Positions 44,669-53,409 of a DNA stretch of 64,000 nt are shown here, piece after piece. The DNA is taken from NCBI RefSeq assembly GCF_000425945.1, contig NZ_AUEK01000006.1:558001-622000 (forward strand), given 5' to 3'. How positions within the stretch are numbered: position 1 is the first letter of the stretch; each line of letters starts with the position of its first letter. The DNA comes from Candidatus Solirubrobacter pratensis. Lineage in GTDB: Bacteria; Actinomycetota; Thermoleophilia; Solirubrobacterales; Solirubrobacteraceae. The notes beneath the pieces were generated by a model. That model was not told where the DNA came from. It did not search any database and saw only the letters and a list, made by a program, of their open reading frames with translations. The translations under genes were made by a program, and so were the position numbers.

Positions 44669-45226
44669 ATGATCATCGCGCTCGTCTACCTGGCCGTACT
44701 CGCGAGCGTCCCGCTCGCGCGCGGGCGCTTGGGAGCGCTCGCGGACCTGCCGCTCCGGCGGCCGTGGCTCGCCCTGGTCGCGATCGCCATCCAGATCGTC
44801 GTGATCTCGCTGCTGCCCGGCGGCGACAAGGCCTTCCATACGACCTTCCACATCCTGTCCTACGTTCTGCTCGGCGCCTTCGCGTGGTCCAACCGCCGCA
44901 TCGCGGGCCTGCCGGTCATCGCCGTGGGTGGCCTGTCGAACTTCGTCGCGATCGCCGCCAACGGAGGCGTCATGCCGGCCGACGCGGACGCGATCGCGTC
45001 GCTCGCGCACACCACGGCGAAGGGCGAGTTCGCGAACTCGCAGATCCTCGAGCACCCGAAGCTGTTGTTCCTCGGCGACGTGTTCGCGACGCCGGCGTCG
45101 TGGCCGCTCCACAACGTGTTCAGCATCGGCGACATGATCCTCGTCGCCGGCGTGGCGGTGCTCGTGCACGTCGCGTGCGGCACCCGTCTCGTCCCGCGGC
45201 GCTTCCTGCGCCCCGCAGTGGCCTGA
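44669..45226 (+). CDS. DUF5317 membrane protein
   Basis: 185 residues with five hydrophobic segments. Features of the actinobacterial DUF5317 family are visible: an N-terminal helix (IIALVYLAVLASVPLARG), GLSNFVAIAANGGVMPAD, and a conserved C-terminal part (LLFLGDVFATPASWPLHNVF, SIGDMILVAGVAVLVH). Function unknown. ATG 44669 gives the family start. It is divergent from the small peptide and GGDEF-EAL genes; the MFS gene follows after one base. Confidence 0.85.
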   Translation: MIIALVYLAVLASVPLARGRLGALADLPLRRPWLALVAIAIQIVVISLLPGGDKAFHTTFHILSYVLLGAFAWSNRRIAGLPVIAVGGLSNFVAIAANGGVMPADADAIASLAHTTAKGEFANSQILEHPKLLFLGDVFATPASWPLHNVFSIGDMILVAGVAVLVHVACGTRLVPRRFLRPAVA

Positions 45227-45227
45227 G

Positions 45228-46463
45228 ATGTTCCGGGAGGCATTGGCCGGCGCTCCGGCGCGGCGGTTCTTCGCCGCGCACGCCCAGTCATGCCTCGGGA
45301 CGGGCCTCTCGTACGTCGCGCTGCCACTCCTCGCCTACGACCGCTTCGACAGCGCGTGGGCGGTGTCGGCGGTGCTGCTGCCGGACCTGCTGCCGGCGAT
45401 CTTGCTCGGGCCGCTGCTCGGGGCCCTGGTGGACCGCGTGGGGTGGCGCGTCTGTGCGTCGCTGGCGGACGTCCTGCGGTGCGTCGCGTTCCTGGTCGTG
45501 ATGAACGCGCACGCGCTGCCGTGGATGATCGCCGGCGCGGCGCTGGCCGGCCTGGGCACGGCGCTGTTCCACCCCGCTGCGCTCACCGGTCTGCCGCGCC
45601 TGACGCCGGGCGACCGGCGGCCGGCCGGCATGGGGCTGTTCAGCGCGCTCGACGACCTCGGCCTGACGGTCGGGCCTGCGTTGGCGGCCGTCGCGCTGGT
45701 CATGGTCGCGCCGGGGGCGTTGATGCTCGGCAACGCGGTCACGTTCGCGGTGTCGGCGCTGCTGATCGGGACGCTGCGCGACGCGTCGATCGCCCCCGAG
45801 GCGCGCGACGCCGTCCGCGCGCGGGTCTCGCTGCTGCGCGAGGCGCGGGTCGGGATCCAGTCGCTGCTGGAGCGGCCCCAGGTGCGCACGCTGCTCGCCT
45901 CCTCGACGGGCGTCGTGCTGTGCGTCGGCGTGACGAACGTCGGCGAGGTCGTCCTCGCCCGCGACGTGCTCGACGTCGGCGGCTCCGGCCTGGCGATGAT
46001 GGTCACCGCCGGAGGCGTCGGAACCGGCCTCGGCTCGCTGGCCTCCCGCTTCACGCGCGGCAGCGCCTGGCTGTGGCGGCGCGCGTATCTGATCGGGCTG
46101 GGCGCGATGGTCTCCGAGCTGCTCGCGTGCGCGGTCGTCGACTCCTTCTGGCTCGTCATCCCGGCGCTGGCCGTCGGCGGCTTCGGCAACGGGCTCGCGC
46201 TGGTCCACGACCGGCTCCTGCTCTCGGACTCGACCCCCGAGTCCCTCCACGGCCGCCTGTTCGCGCTGCAGAAGACCTGCGTCTCGCTCGCGTTCGCGGT
46301 CTCGATCCTGGCGGCGGGAGCGGTGATTGTGCTGGGAGGGGTCCAGCTCGCGTTCCTGCTCTCGGGCCTCGCCCTGCTCGGCGTCGCCTCGCTCGCCTTG
46401 CCCCGCCTCCGCGCCGCCTGGCCCCGCCCGACGGCACTCGCGGCACTTCCGGCGACGCGCTAG
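45228..46463 (+). CDS. MFS transporter
   Basis: 411 residues with about twelve hydrophobic segments. The loop LVDRVGWRVCASLADVLRC between helices 2 and 3 is the MFS signature. The overall pattern resembles the MFS_3 group of drug or macrolide exporters. The substrate is not predictable. ATG 45228 starts one base after the DUF5317 stop. tRNA-Phe follows 17 bases after its end on the same strand. Confidence 0.9.
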   Translation: MFREALAGAPARRFFAAHAQSCLGTGLSYVALPLLAYDRFDSAWAVSAVLLPDLLPAILLGPLLGALVDRVGWRVCASLADVLRCVAFLVVMNAHALPWMIAGAALAGLGTALFHPAALTGLPRLTPGDRRPAGMGLFSALDDLGLTVGPALAAVALVMVAPGALMLGNAVTFAVSALLIGTLRDASIAPEARDAVRARVSLLREARVGIQSLLERPQVRTLLASSTGVVLCVGVTNVGEVVLARDVLDVGGSGLAMMVTAGGVGTGLGSLASRFTRGSAWLWRRAYLIGLGAMVSELLACAVVDSFWLVIPALAVGGFGNGLALVHDRLLLSDSTPESLHGRLFALQKTCVSLAFAVSILAAGAVIVLGGVQLAFLLSGLALLGVASLALPRLRAAWPRPTALAALPATR

Positions 46464-46479
46464 CCTAAGCCGCCACCTC

Positions 46480-46552
46480 GGCGAGATAGCTCAGTTGGTA
46501 GAGCACACGACTGAAAATCGTGGTGTCCCCGGTTCGAGTCCGGGTCTCGCCA
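46480..46552 (+). tRNA. tRNA-Phe (GAA)
   Basis: All four arms form: acceptor GGCGAGA/TCTCGCC, D-arm GCTC/GAGC, anticodon stem CACGA/TCGTG with loop CTGAAAA (anticodon GAA), T-arm CCCGG-TTCGAGT-CCGGG, discriminator A. CCA is not encoded. No terminator follows; instead decayed integrase sequence begins, and the 3' half is repeated at 55,451. This marks the tRNA as an integration site. Confidence 0.96.
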
Positions 46553-46559
46553 TCTCGGG

Positions 46560-46902
46560 CGGGCGGTGGGATCTGTTTCGCGGTCTGTGACGCCGTAGAG
46601 GCGTTCGCGAGCGCGACGCACGAGCGCGTCGAATGCCTCGCCGTGCGAGCGTTCCGCCCGCTGCTGCGGCTGCGCGTAGACGTCCATCGTCATCTTTGAG
46701 TCGGCGTGTCCGATCTGCGCATGACCCAGAGAACATCGAAGTGGTTGGCGAGCAGGGCGATCGAGATGTACGTACGCCGCAGGGTGTGCGGCGTCGTGCT
46801 CGGGAGCGCCGGAAGACCGCGAGCGACCAAGTGGGTGGACGCGAGCGCGACCGACTTGCCGACGATCTTGTTGAGCTTCTGGCGCTGGAGCCGACCGCCG
46901 CG
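46560..46902 (-). pseudogene. Frameshifted tyrosine integrase, C-terminal part (copy 1)
   Basis: Catalytic blocks of a phage-type tyrosine recombinase are split over two frames: TTPHTLRRTYISIALLANHF (the HxxR box) in one, and HAQIGHADSKMTMDVYAQ (GHxxxxxT...Y, including the catalytic tyrosine) in the other. One missing G near 46720, after the codons for VLWVM, explains the shift. The N-terminal two thirds of the gene are absent. The 3' end points to tRNA-Phe, as usual for integrases encoded next to their attachment site. Confidence 0.82.
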
Positions 46903-46929
46903 GCGGTTGCACCAACAACGGAAGTCGTC

Positions 46930-47166
46930 ATGACCAGCACCGTCGAGACTGCCCGCGACATCCCTGATTCCACGTCGACATTCCGCGCGGCTCTGGGGGA
47001 CCTTCGTCGACGCGTCGCGGCCACGAACTGGCGAGAGAGAGACCGTCGCGGTCAATCCCAGGGCGTGCCGCTTGCCATGATCCAGAGGCTCGCGCGCTAT
47101 TGGATGACGGATTGCGACTGGCGCACGTCCGAGGCGGCTGACTGCCGTCGGTGGCGAGCGAGTTGA
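46930..47166 (+). pseudogene. Epoxide hydrolase N-terminal fragment
   Basis: 78 codons match the N-terminal (EHN) domain of actinobacterial epoxide hydrolases: RAALGDLRRRVAATNWRER, SQGVPLAMIQRLARYWMTD and CDWRTSEA. The alpha/beta-hydrolase domain that should follow is missing and the frame stops at 47166. The family normally has about 380 residues. A preserved ATG with GGAAG upstream remains. Inactive remnant inside the island. Confidence 0.72.
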
Positions 47167-47174
47167 ACCGCTCG

Positions 47175-47348
47175 CCGACGATCATCGGCGAGGAGGACGA
47201 GGTCGTTCGCGTAGCCGTTGACCACTCCGCCTCCGTGCACGGACACGAGGACACGCCGGAGCTGCGTCAGCAGGTCCGCGAGTTCCTCGAGCCGCCCGAG
47301 GCATACTCGAAATGCAAAAAGGAGCCGATGCCCGCTGACCGCCGCGAC
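47175..47348 (+). pseudogene. Possible DUF1059-like fragment
   Basis: The frame reads EEDEVVRVAVDHSASVHGHE followed by DTPELRQQVREFLEP, which recalls the C-terminal half of DUF1059 proteins (a histidine, then a conserved HG motif). It has no convincing start or complete domain. Weak call; it may be just an open stretch. Confidence 0.3.
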
Positions 47349-48359
47349 CTACGGCAGGCCGTCCTTGTGGGCGGCCAGCCAGGTCCGGAGTCCCTGCGGG
47401 TTGTCGCTGGTGAACTCCGTGGTCGGGATGTAGGTGTCGAACTGCGCGATCTGCTGGCCGCGGACTGCGCGCAGCGCCTGCTGAACGGCGACGCGGCCCA
47501 TGCGCTGCGCGTCCTGGCCCACGGTCAACACGAGCGTCTTGGGCTGGGCGAGCATCGCTTCGGCGATCTGGACGCCGATGTCGCTGCCCAGGACGACCGT
47601 GCGACCGGCGTGCCTGGTGGCCTGGATGCCCTTCAGCGCGCCGAGGGTGCCGCCCTCGTTGGTCGCGTAGAGGGCGTCGACGTTCGCCTTGGCGGTGAGG
47701 ATGTCCGCGGCGGTGGTCGGCGCCTCGTCGGGGAGGAAGCCCGGCTGGTCGGCGACGTACCGAACGCCCGGGACTTTGGCCGAGAGCGCCTTCTTGAAGC
47801 CCGCCTTGCGCTGACGGCATGCCTCGTAAGCGTCGCAGTTGAGGATGGCGACCAGGGGCGCGTTGAGCTGCTTCTTGAGGAAGTACCGTGCGGACAGGTT
47901 GCCGACCTGCTCGCCCATCTTGACCTGGTCGGTGGTCACGAGCGCCTTGACGAACTTCCTGGCGGCATCGCCCGAGACGCAGGTGTTGTAACAGACGACA
48001 GGAATGCCGGCGTCCGCCGCCTGGCGCACGAGCGGGACAGAGCCCGTGTCGGAGACCGGCGACATGATGATCGCGTCGACCTTGCTGCCGACGAGCGTCG
48101 CCATGAATGACGACTCGCGAGCGGCGTCGCCCTGCGAGTTCTGACCGATCAGGTCCAGGCTCTGCGACGCGGCGCCGACCTGGATGCCCTTGCGGATGCC
48201 GCCATAGAAGCCCTGCGCGTCGAGGTAGAGCGCGCCCACGCGGACGCGCTTCTTGCCGCCGTCGTCACTCGACCGCGCTCCGCAGCCCGTCACGGCGCCA
48301 AGAGCCAGCAGGGCGATCAGGAAGGCGCCGAGTACGAATCGCCGGATCATCGAGTGCAC
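47349..48359 (-). CDS. Orphan sugar-binding lipoprotein (periplasmic-binding-protein-like)
   Basis: 336 residues from GTG 48359, which has AAGGA six to seven bases upstream (ATG at 48350 is the alternative). A lipoprotein signal is present (LGAFLIALLALGAVTGC, lipobox VTGC). The mature protein is a type-I binding protein: VRVGALYLDAQGFYGGIRKG, IIMSPVSDTGSVPLVRQAAD, GIPVVCYNT, VDALYATNEGGTLGALKG and VVLGSDIG. Such proteins bind sugars or related molecules for ABC import or for sensors. No ABC permease or ATPase is nearby; the closest intact gene is the histidine kinase at 49474. Lies inside the tRNA-Phe island. Confidence 0.87.
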   Translation of the reverse strand: MHSMIRRFVLGAFLIALLALGAVTGCGARSSDDGGKKRVRVGALYLDAQGFYGGIRKGIQVGAASQSLDLIGQNSQGDAARESSFMATLVGSKVDAIIMSPVSDTGSVPLVRQAADAGIPVVCYNTCVSGDAARKFVKALVTTDQVKMGEQVGNLSARYFLKKQLNAPLVAILNCDAYEACRQRKAGFKKALSAKVPGVRYVADQPGFLPDEAPTTAADILTAKANVDALYATNEGGTLGALKGIQATRHAGRTVVLGSDIGVQIAEAMLAQPKTLVLTVGQDAQRMGRVAVQQALRAVRGQQIAQFDTYIPTTEFTSDNPQGLRTWLAAHKDGLP

Positions 48360-48614
48360 GTTGATCCTTCTCTTCTGCGGTCGGGATGGCCGAGGCACGT
48401 CCCTCGAGCAGCCCGCGCTCAAACGTATCGGATCGCGATTTAGGCTCAATTACTTCCCCCGGATGAATTTCCGGTCAGGCGGCGATGTGGAGGCCTCCGG
48501 GGGCACGTGCACCTCCCGATCGATCTGCAACCCGCTCATTTGCGGGTAAATCACCGTTCACAGGGCGGACGGAACGGTCCCGCTCCGACCGACCCGGATG
48601 CAGAGGAGACGCGA

Positions 48615-48970
48615 GTGTCCGGATCCGGACGCAACCAGCCATGCCCGTGCGGCTCAGCTCGCAAGACCAAACACTGCTGCGGCCAGCGACGCGGACCGTC
48701 CGACGACCAGCTCGCCCGCGCCCACGTCGCCCGGCTCGCACGCCAAGCGATCACTGATCTCGCCGGCCTCACCGACCGCGCGCTCGACCATCTCTCAGAA
48801 GGCCTGATGGACCTGCCCGCGATCGACCTATCCCTCGTCGTCACTCTCCCCAAGCTGATCGGCCCCGACCTCCAACGCTGCGCGGATCGATCGAACACGA
48901 CGACCCCGACTGGGGCTGGGGCGCGCTCACCGCTGTCCCCCGGCAGATCGACACCCCGCAACAGAGAGCA
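48615..48970 (+). pseudogene. SEC-C motif protein, frameshifted and truncated
   Basis: GTG at 48615 with GAGGAG upstream opens GRNQPCPCGSARKTKHCCG, a complete zinc-binding SEC-C motif, and continues through LPAIDLSLVVTLPKLIGPDL. Near 48872 the reading switches frame (loss of about one base) and continues with EHDDPDWGWGALTAVPRQID up to ~48970, where it runs into a reversed STAS fragment. The first ~85 codons might still be expressed. Inside the island. Confidence 0.68.
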
Positions 48971-48972
48971 CA

Positions 48973-49077
48973 CCTCGCGAGGTCGAGCTCGCCCCGGAGC
49001 GCCAGCGACACCCGCGCGTCCTCGCGCTCGACGTCCACGGACCGGCGCGAGGGGTAGAGCTCGGGCTCGTGATGCAC
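48973..49077 (-). pseudogene. STAS-domain (anti-sigma antagonist-like) N-terminal fragment
   Basis: From ATG 49077 the frame reads a short leader and then DVEREDARVSLALRGELDLA, the typical first strands of a STAS domain, and breaks off at 48973 where it meets the SEC-C remnant head to head. At the junction lies the palindrome CCTCGCGAGG. Only ~35 of ~110 residues remain. Confidence 0.55.
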
Positions 49078-49129
49078 GGCCGGCTCGGGAGCGACTTGCG
49101 GCAGCCACTCGAGTCACGACGGCAGCTAC

Positions 49130-49378
49130 CAAAAAATTCCGGTCGTCGAGCGGCTTCATGCTCGCCGGCGGGAGCACGGCGCGGACGATCGTCGCATCGA
49201 TGAGCACGGCGGACGCCAGCCCGACGCCCATCTCCTTGAAGTCGAGGGAGCTCAGCGTCGCGACGATTGAGAACACGCCGATCATCACCGCCGCCGCGCT
49301 CGTCACAGTCGCCCGGATCCCGGGCGACACCGCCTCGTCGGTCATCAGCCCGCGCTCGAAGCCCTCCCGGAGACCGCG
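49130..49378 (-). pseudogene. MMPL/RND transporter C-terminal fragment
   Basis: The frame reads TVTSAAAVMIGVFSIVATLS, FKEMGVGLASAVLIDATIVR and PPASMKPLDDRN, characteristic of the last membrane helices of MMPL-family exporters, without start and with a broken end at an A-rich spot (CCAAAAAATTCC). Normal proteins have over 700 residues. Decayed gene inside the island. Confidence 0.7.
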
Positions 49379-49473
49379 TCCGGTGTGCAGTTCCGCGCCT
49401 ACCTGCTCGGCCTCGACGCATCCTGTTGAACGCTTGCCATGGCTCCGGCGGTGCGGCACGATGTACCGAGCCC

Positions 49474-51882
49474 TTGAAGCACTCTCGGCTTCGCTTCGCG
49501 GGCTCATTCGGGCTCGCGCTTCCCCTGCTCATCGTGCTGTTGAGCCTGGTGGGGTACGTCGTCACGAGTGAGACGATCCGTAGGGATCGCGACTCGGACG
49601 CGTCGCGGCGTGTCGAGGTCGACACCGTGGGGGCGCAGGTCATCCTCGGGCGTGCGCGGGCGTACGTCGTGGGCTTGGGGAACATCCTGGCGGGCGAGCC
49701 GGTCCCAGGCCAGCAGCGCTTCGTCCAGTTGGCGGGCGGCACCGCCGGGGGTGTCGGCCTCCTCGACGCGATGTGGGTCGAGCGCATCCCCGGCTTCGCG
49801 CGCAGCACGTACGAGGCGCGCGTCGGCGCTCCCATCACGCGGCTGACGCCGGCAGGGAGCTTCAAGCCTGCCCCACCGGCAGCGTCGTACCTGGCTGCGA
49901 CCTTCACGACCAATGGCAGCCCGGAGCTGCCGCCGGGGGTGGACGTGTCCCGCTGGCCGGCTCTCGCCACCGCCATCCGTGACCGCTCGTCGGCCTCCGC
50001 CGTCAGCGCCAGCGAGCTCGGCTCGCTCGGGGGCCGGCCTGGGTTCTATCTCCTCAAGGCCGGCAGCTTCGGCCATGGACCGAACTCCCGCGGATACCTC
50101 GTGGTGTTCGTGCCGCAGGGATGGTTGACCGCCTCAACTGGCGGGGATCCGCGACGTCTGGCGGTCAGCCTCGACGGCCGGCACCTCGAGGGGTTCGACT
50201 CTTCGCCCGCCCGCAGCGCGAGCTTCGGCACCCTCGGGCGTCGGTGGCGCATCGACGTTGCGACCGCGCCCTTAACGGGATTCCAGACGCTGCTGCCCTG
50301 GCTCGCAATCGCATGGCCCATCGCGGCGGCGCTCATCGCGGTCCTCGTCGTGCGCGGGATCGCGCGGCGTAGGCGGGCCGAGCGCGAGGTCGAGCGGATC
50401 TTCGATCTGTCGCTCGACCTGCTGTGCATCGCGGGCCTCGACGGCCGCTTCAAGCGGGTCAACCCGGCCTTCGAGCGGACGCTCGGCTACACGACCCAGC
50501 AGCTGCTGTCCCGGCCGTTTCTTGACTTCGTCCACCCCGACGACCGCGCGCGGACCGTTGAGGCGATGGAGATGCTCGAGCGCGGCGAGAAGTTGGTCCA
50601 GTTCGAGAACCGGTACATGTGCGGTGACGGTTCCGCGAGGTGGTTGCAGTGGAGCACCCGGCCGATGCCGGACGAGGGGCTCCTGTACGCCGCCGCCCGC
50701 GACGTGACCGACCGCCGGCATGCAGCCGACGAGCTGCGCGAAACCCAGCGGATGGTCGAAGCAAGCCGCGACGAACTGCGCCTGCTCGCCGACGAGCAGG
50801 CGGCGCTGCGGCGCGTAGCGACGCTGGTCGCGCAGGGCGTCTCCGCCACCGAGGTCTTCGATGCCGTCGCCGCCGAGACGTGCGAGCTCCTCGGGGCTGA
50901 TTCCACGTACCTGTTGCGCTACGAGTCGGACGGCACAGCCACGGTCGTTGCAGTCAACGGCGACCCCGGCGTGGAGATGGCAGCGGGGACGCGCATGGCG
51001 CTCGCGGGCGAACACCCGGCCTCCAGAAGTGCGCCGGACTGCCTCGCCGCGCTTCGTCACCTCGGCCTGGGCTCGGAGCTCGGAGCCCCGATCGTTGTCG
51101 AGGGCCGCCCGTGGGGTCTGATCGTCGCCGCCTGGACGCACCAGCAGCCGGCGTCGGCCGGCGCCGAGGCCCGCATGGCGCAGTTCACGGAGCTCGTCGC
51201 CACGGCCGTCGCGAACGCCGAGAGCCGGGCCGAGCTCACGGCTTCGCGAGGGCGTGTCGTGGCGGCCGCGGACGAGACTCGCCGTCGCATCGAGCGCGAT
51301 CTGCACGATGGCACCCAACAGCGGCTTGTCACGCTCGCGATCGAGTTGCACCTGGCACATGCCGAGGTCCCGCCCGAGCTCGTCGAGGTCAGGGCGCAGC
51401 TCGCGCAAATCGCCGAACGCCTGAGAGGTGCGACAGCGGAGCTCCAGGAGATCGCGCGCGGCATTCACCCCGCGATCCTCTCCAGGGGCGGCCTCACGCC
51501 TGCGCTTACAACGCTCGCCCGGCGCTCGTCCGTGCCGGTCGAACTCGACTCCCGGATCAACGGGCGACTCCCCGACGGCGTCGAGGTGGCCGCCTACTAC
51601 GTCGTCTCCGAGGCACTCACGAACGCCGCCAAGCACGCCCAAGCGTCCGTCGTGCACATCGCCGTCCAAGCCGAAGACTCGACCGTCGCGCTCGTCGTCC
51701 GCGACGACGGCCTCGGCGGCGCCGATCCGAGACGCGGCTCCGGACTCATCGGTCTCAGAGACCGCGTCGAGGCGCTCGGCGGAACGATCGAGATCACCAG
51801 CAACGCCGGCAACGGCACATCGTTGCTCGCCAAGTTCCCAATCGAGGGGTGGGTGGCGCACGGGTATGGGTTGTCTCGGTAG
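49474..51882 (+). CDS. Hybrid-sensor histidine kinase: CHASE-like, PAS, GAF, NarL-type kinase
   Basis: 802 residues from TTG 49474 (weak ribosome site). First helix (GLALPLLIVLLSLVGYVV), an outer CHASE-like domain of ~240 residues (AMWVERIPGFARSTYEARVG, GYLVVFVPQGWL), second helix (LLPWLAIAWPIAAALIAVLV), a PAS domain (DLSLDLLCIAGLDGRFKRVN), a GAF domain (ATEVFDAVAAETCELLGADS), then HisKA_3 with ERDLHDGTQQRLV and an HATPase domain (VVSEALTNAAKHA, GSGLIGLRDRVEALGG). It should phosphorylate a NarL-type regulator, none of which is visible. The sensor domain is a paralogue of the one at 63114. Island gene that appears intact. Confidence 0.88.
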   Translation: MKHSRLRFAGSFGLALPLLIVLLSLVGYVVTSETIRRDRDSDASRRVEVDTVGAQVILGRARAYVVGLGNILAGEPVPGQQRFVQLAGGTAGGVGLLDAMWVERIPGFARSTYEARVGAPITRLTPAGSFKPAPPAASYLAATFTTNGSPELPPGVDVSRWPALATAIRDRSSASAVSASELGSLGGRPGFYLLKAGSFGHGPNSRGYLVVFVPQGWLTASTGGDPRRLAVSLDGRHLEGFDSSPARSASFGTLGRRWRIDVATAPLTGFQTLLPWLAIAWPIAAALIAVLVVRGIARRRRAEREVERIFDLSLDLLCIAGLDGRFKRVNPAFERTLGYTTQQLLSRPFLDFVHPDDRARTVEAMEMLERGEKLVQFENRYMCGDGSARWLQWSTRPMPDEGLLYAAARDVTDRRHAADELRETQRMVEASRDELRLLADEQAALRRVATLVAQGVSATEVFDAVAAETCELLGADSTYLLRYESDGTATVVAVNGDPGVEMAAGTRMALAGEHPASRSAPDCLAALRHLGLGSELGAPIVVEGRPWGLIVAAWTHQQPASAGAEARMAQFTELVATAVANAESRAELTASRGRVVAAADETRRRIERDLHDGTQQRLVTLAIELHLAHAEVPPELVEVRAQLAQIAERLRGATAELQEIARGIHPAILSRGGLTPALTTLARRSSVPVELDSRINGRLPDGVEVAAYYVVSEALTNAAKHAQASVVHIAVQAEDSTVALVVRDDGLGGADPRRGSGLIGLRDRVEALGGTIEITSNAGNGTSLLAKFPIEGWVAHGYGLSR

Positions 51883-52260
51883 AGCAGCGTGGTCGGAGCG
51901 CGCCGGGCCGTAAATGACAGGCGTCATCCGGCCGCGCAGCCAATCCGGGTGGCCTTCGCAAGGGGCCGGATGGCGACTGTCGCCGCGGAGCGGTGCTCTC
52001 CACCAGCGACCTATCGTCTTAATCAGCTCGGACGGATCCGACCGTTTGTGCGACAGCCACGCACGCGGAAGTGGAAGCCGGACGCGCGGGCCGAGCCGCC
52101 CGCTGAAAGAGGCCAGCGACGGAGTGCCCAGTTCCGGCGAAAGCAGTGGCGAAGTCTCGTCGGTAGCACCAACCGCGGTAGCTGATGGGAGCCGCGTTCA
52201 GTTGTTCGCAGAGAAGCCCGCACAGGGAGCGTGAGCTGTGCGCTGGGCGCGCCCCACCCA
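51883..52260. other. Gap without recognised gene
   Basis: 378 bases downstream of the histidine kinase. Third-position bias is weak in all frames and no protein family or hairpin with T-run was recognised. Probably decayed sequence of the island. Confidence 0.4.
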
Positions 52261-52445
52261 TCAGGTCGTGTTGAGGACGACGATGGGCACTGGATCGTTC
52301 CCTAGGGGCGCCGCTAGCACTCGCTGCGCCAGGGTGAGTGCCGCGGCGCGTCGCGGCGCCTGCTCGACGACGGCGCGGTCGTAGCTAGGGTCCACCAGCT
52401 TTGGGGTCAGGGGCGCCTGCGCATCCGCGGTCAATGGCACGTCCC
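52261..52445 (-). pseudogene. Unidentified C-terminal gene remnant
   Basis: The minus strand has an open frame without start ending in a stop at 52261. Its end (APLGNDPVPIVVLNTT) and the stretch LVDPSYDRAVVEQAPRRAAA look like real protein with GC-rich third positions. It begins exactly where the truncated SDR stops, suggesting a deletion that joined two genes. Family not recognised. Confidence 0.35.
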
Positions 52446-52616
52446 CTAGTGAATGCTCGGATCGGCGATGTCATCCGGAACCGTGACGAAGCCGTCACCC
52501 TCGGAGGGCGCGATCGAACGCGAGGTCCCGACCACCGCGTACCCGGCGCTGACCAAGGCGCCGGCAATGCCGGCGCCTATGCCCTGCGACGCGCCGGTGA
52601 CGATCGCGACCTTCAT
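52446..52616 (-). pseudogene. Short-chain dehydrogenase, N-terminal fragment
   Basis: 56 residues. MKVAIVTGASQGIGAGIAGA is the first strand and cofactor loop (TGxxxGIG) of classical SDR enzymes; the protein ends after DDIADPSIH, before the catalytic SYK residues. The ATG overlaps the stop of the isomerase-fusion gene (ATGA), so the two were in one operon. Truncated by deletion. Confidence 0.75.
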
Positions 52617-53398
52617 GCGACCAGGTACGTCTCGTAGATCACGCCGTCCTGTTGGCGGCCGGCGACGCTGATGAAGACACCTTTGTTCAGCCAGTCGAGG
52701 TCGCGCGACGCGGTCTCGATCTGGGTGGAAGTGCGGAAGACGTACTCACTCGGGTCGACGTCTTCACCGCGGGCGAGCCGTGCGAGGACCTCAGCGCTGC
52801 CGTGGCGCACGCCTCGTGACCGGACGTAGAGAAGCGCGCCGCCGTCGGTCTGCAGCGTGTAGCGGATGTCGCCGAGCGCGGTGCCGTCCGGCAGCACGAT
52901 CTGCCAGTCGGCGCTCGCGCCCGACAGCAGCTTGCCGTTGAGCTCGGGCCCTGCGAACGTGCCCCCGGTCAAGGGCACGATGCGGCGGTGTCCCTGGCTG
53001 ACCTCGCCGACGTCGAGCGGGTCACCGAGCGCGGCCTCGAGGCGGTAGACCGGCGTCAGTCGGGGCGCCGGCAGCCGGCCGGTCATAGGCGCAGGACCGT
53101 CGCCGACGCGATTGGCCGGGTCGTTGGGGTGCGGGCCGAGCGGCGTGACCGTGATCTTCATCCACCGGTACAGCGGGAGAGCGCCCAGCAGACGGTCGAG
53201 CTCGGCGTGGCCGTCGGCGCGGTACAGGCCAAGGACCGTGGTGCCGCCACTGGGGGCTTCCCGGGTCCAGACCCGCAGGAGATGGCCCTTCTCCACCAGC
53301 TGGGCGGCGGCGGCGGCCTCGGCTCTCGTGCGCTCCTCGACCTCGGTCTCGGGCGTTCCGTCCGGCACCCTGATCTCGAACTCGACAAGGAACTCCAT
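52613..53398 (-). CDS. Muconolactone-isomerase domain fused to DUF3237 domain
   Basis: 261 residues in two domains. Residues 1-~92 match muconolactone D-isomerase (MEFLVEFEIRVPDGTPETEV, LLRVWTREAPSG, LPLYRWMKITVTPLGPHP), a ferredoxin-like fold of beta-ketoadipate-type pathways. Residues ~105-261 match DUF3237 (LTPVYRLEAALGDPLDVGEV, GGTFAGPELNGKLLSGASAD, DWLNKGVFISVAGRQ), a beta-barrel often found beside aromatic-degradation genes. The start ATG 53398 is close to the breakpoint of an MFS fragment. The stop overlaps the SDR start. Possibly an enzyme for cyclic lactone or enone intermediates. Confidence 0.82.
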   Translation of the reverse strand: MEFLVEFEIRVPDGTPETEVEERTRAEAAAAAQLVEKGHLLRVWTREAPSGGTTVLGLYRADGHAELDRLLGALPLYRWMKITVTPLGPHPNDPANRVGDGPAPMTGRLPAPRLTPVYRLEAALGDPLDVGEVSQGHRRIVPLTGGTFAGPELNGKLLSGASADWQIVLPDGTALGDIRYTLQTDGGALLYVRSRGVRHGSAEVLARLARGEDVDPSEYVFRTSTQIETASRDLDWLNKGVFISVAGRQQDGVIYETYLVA

Positions 53399-53409
53399 GA
53401 TGCCCTCCG

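Noticed and set aside
46460-46918. Minus-strand frame reading through tRNA-Phe as one protein
   Set aside because: The part over the tRNA (RDPDSNRGHHDF) is antisense tRNA translated by chance; only the integrase tail is meaningful.
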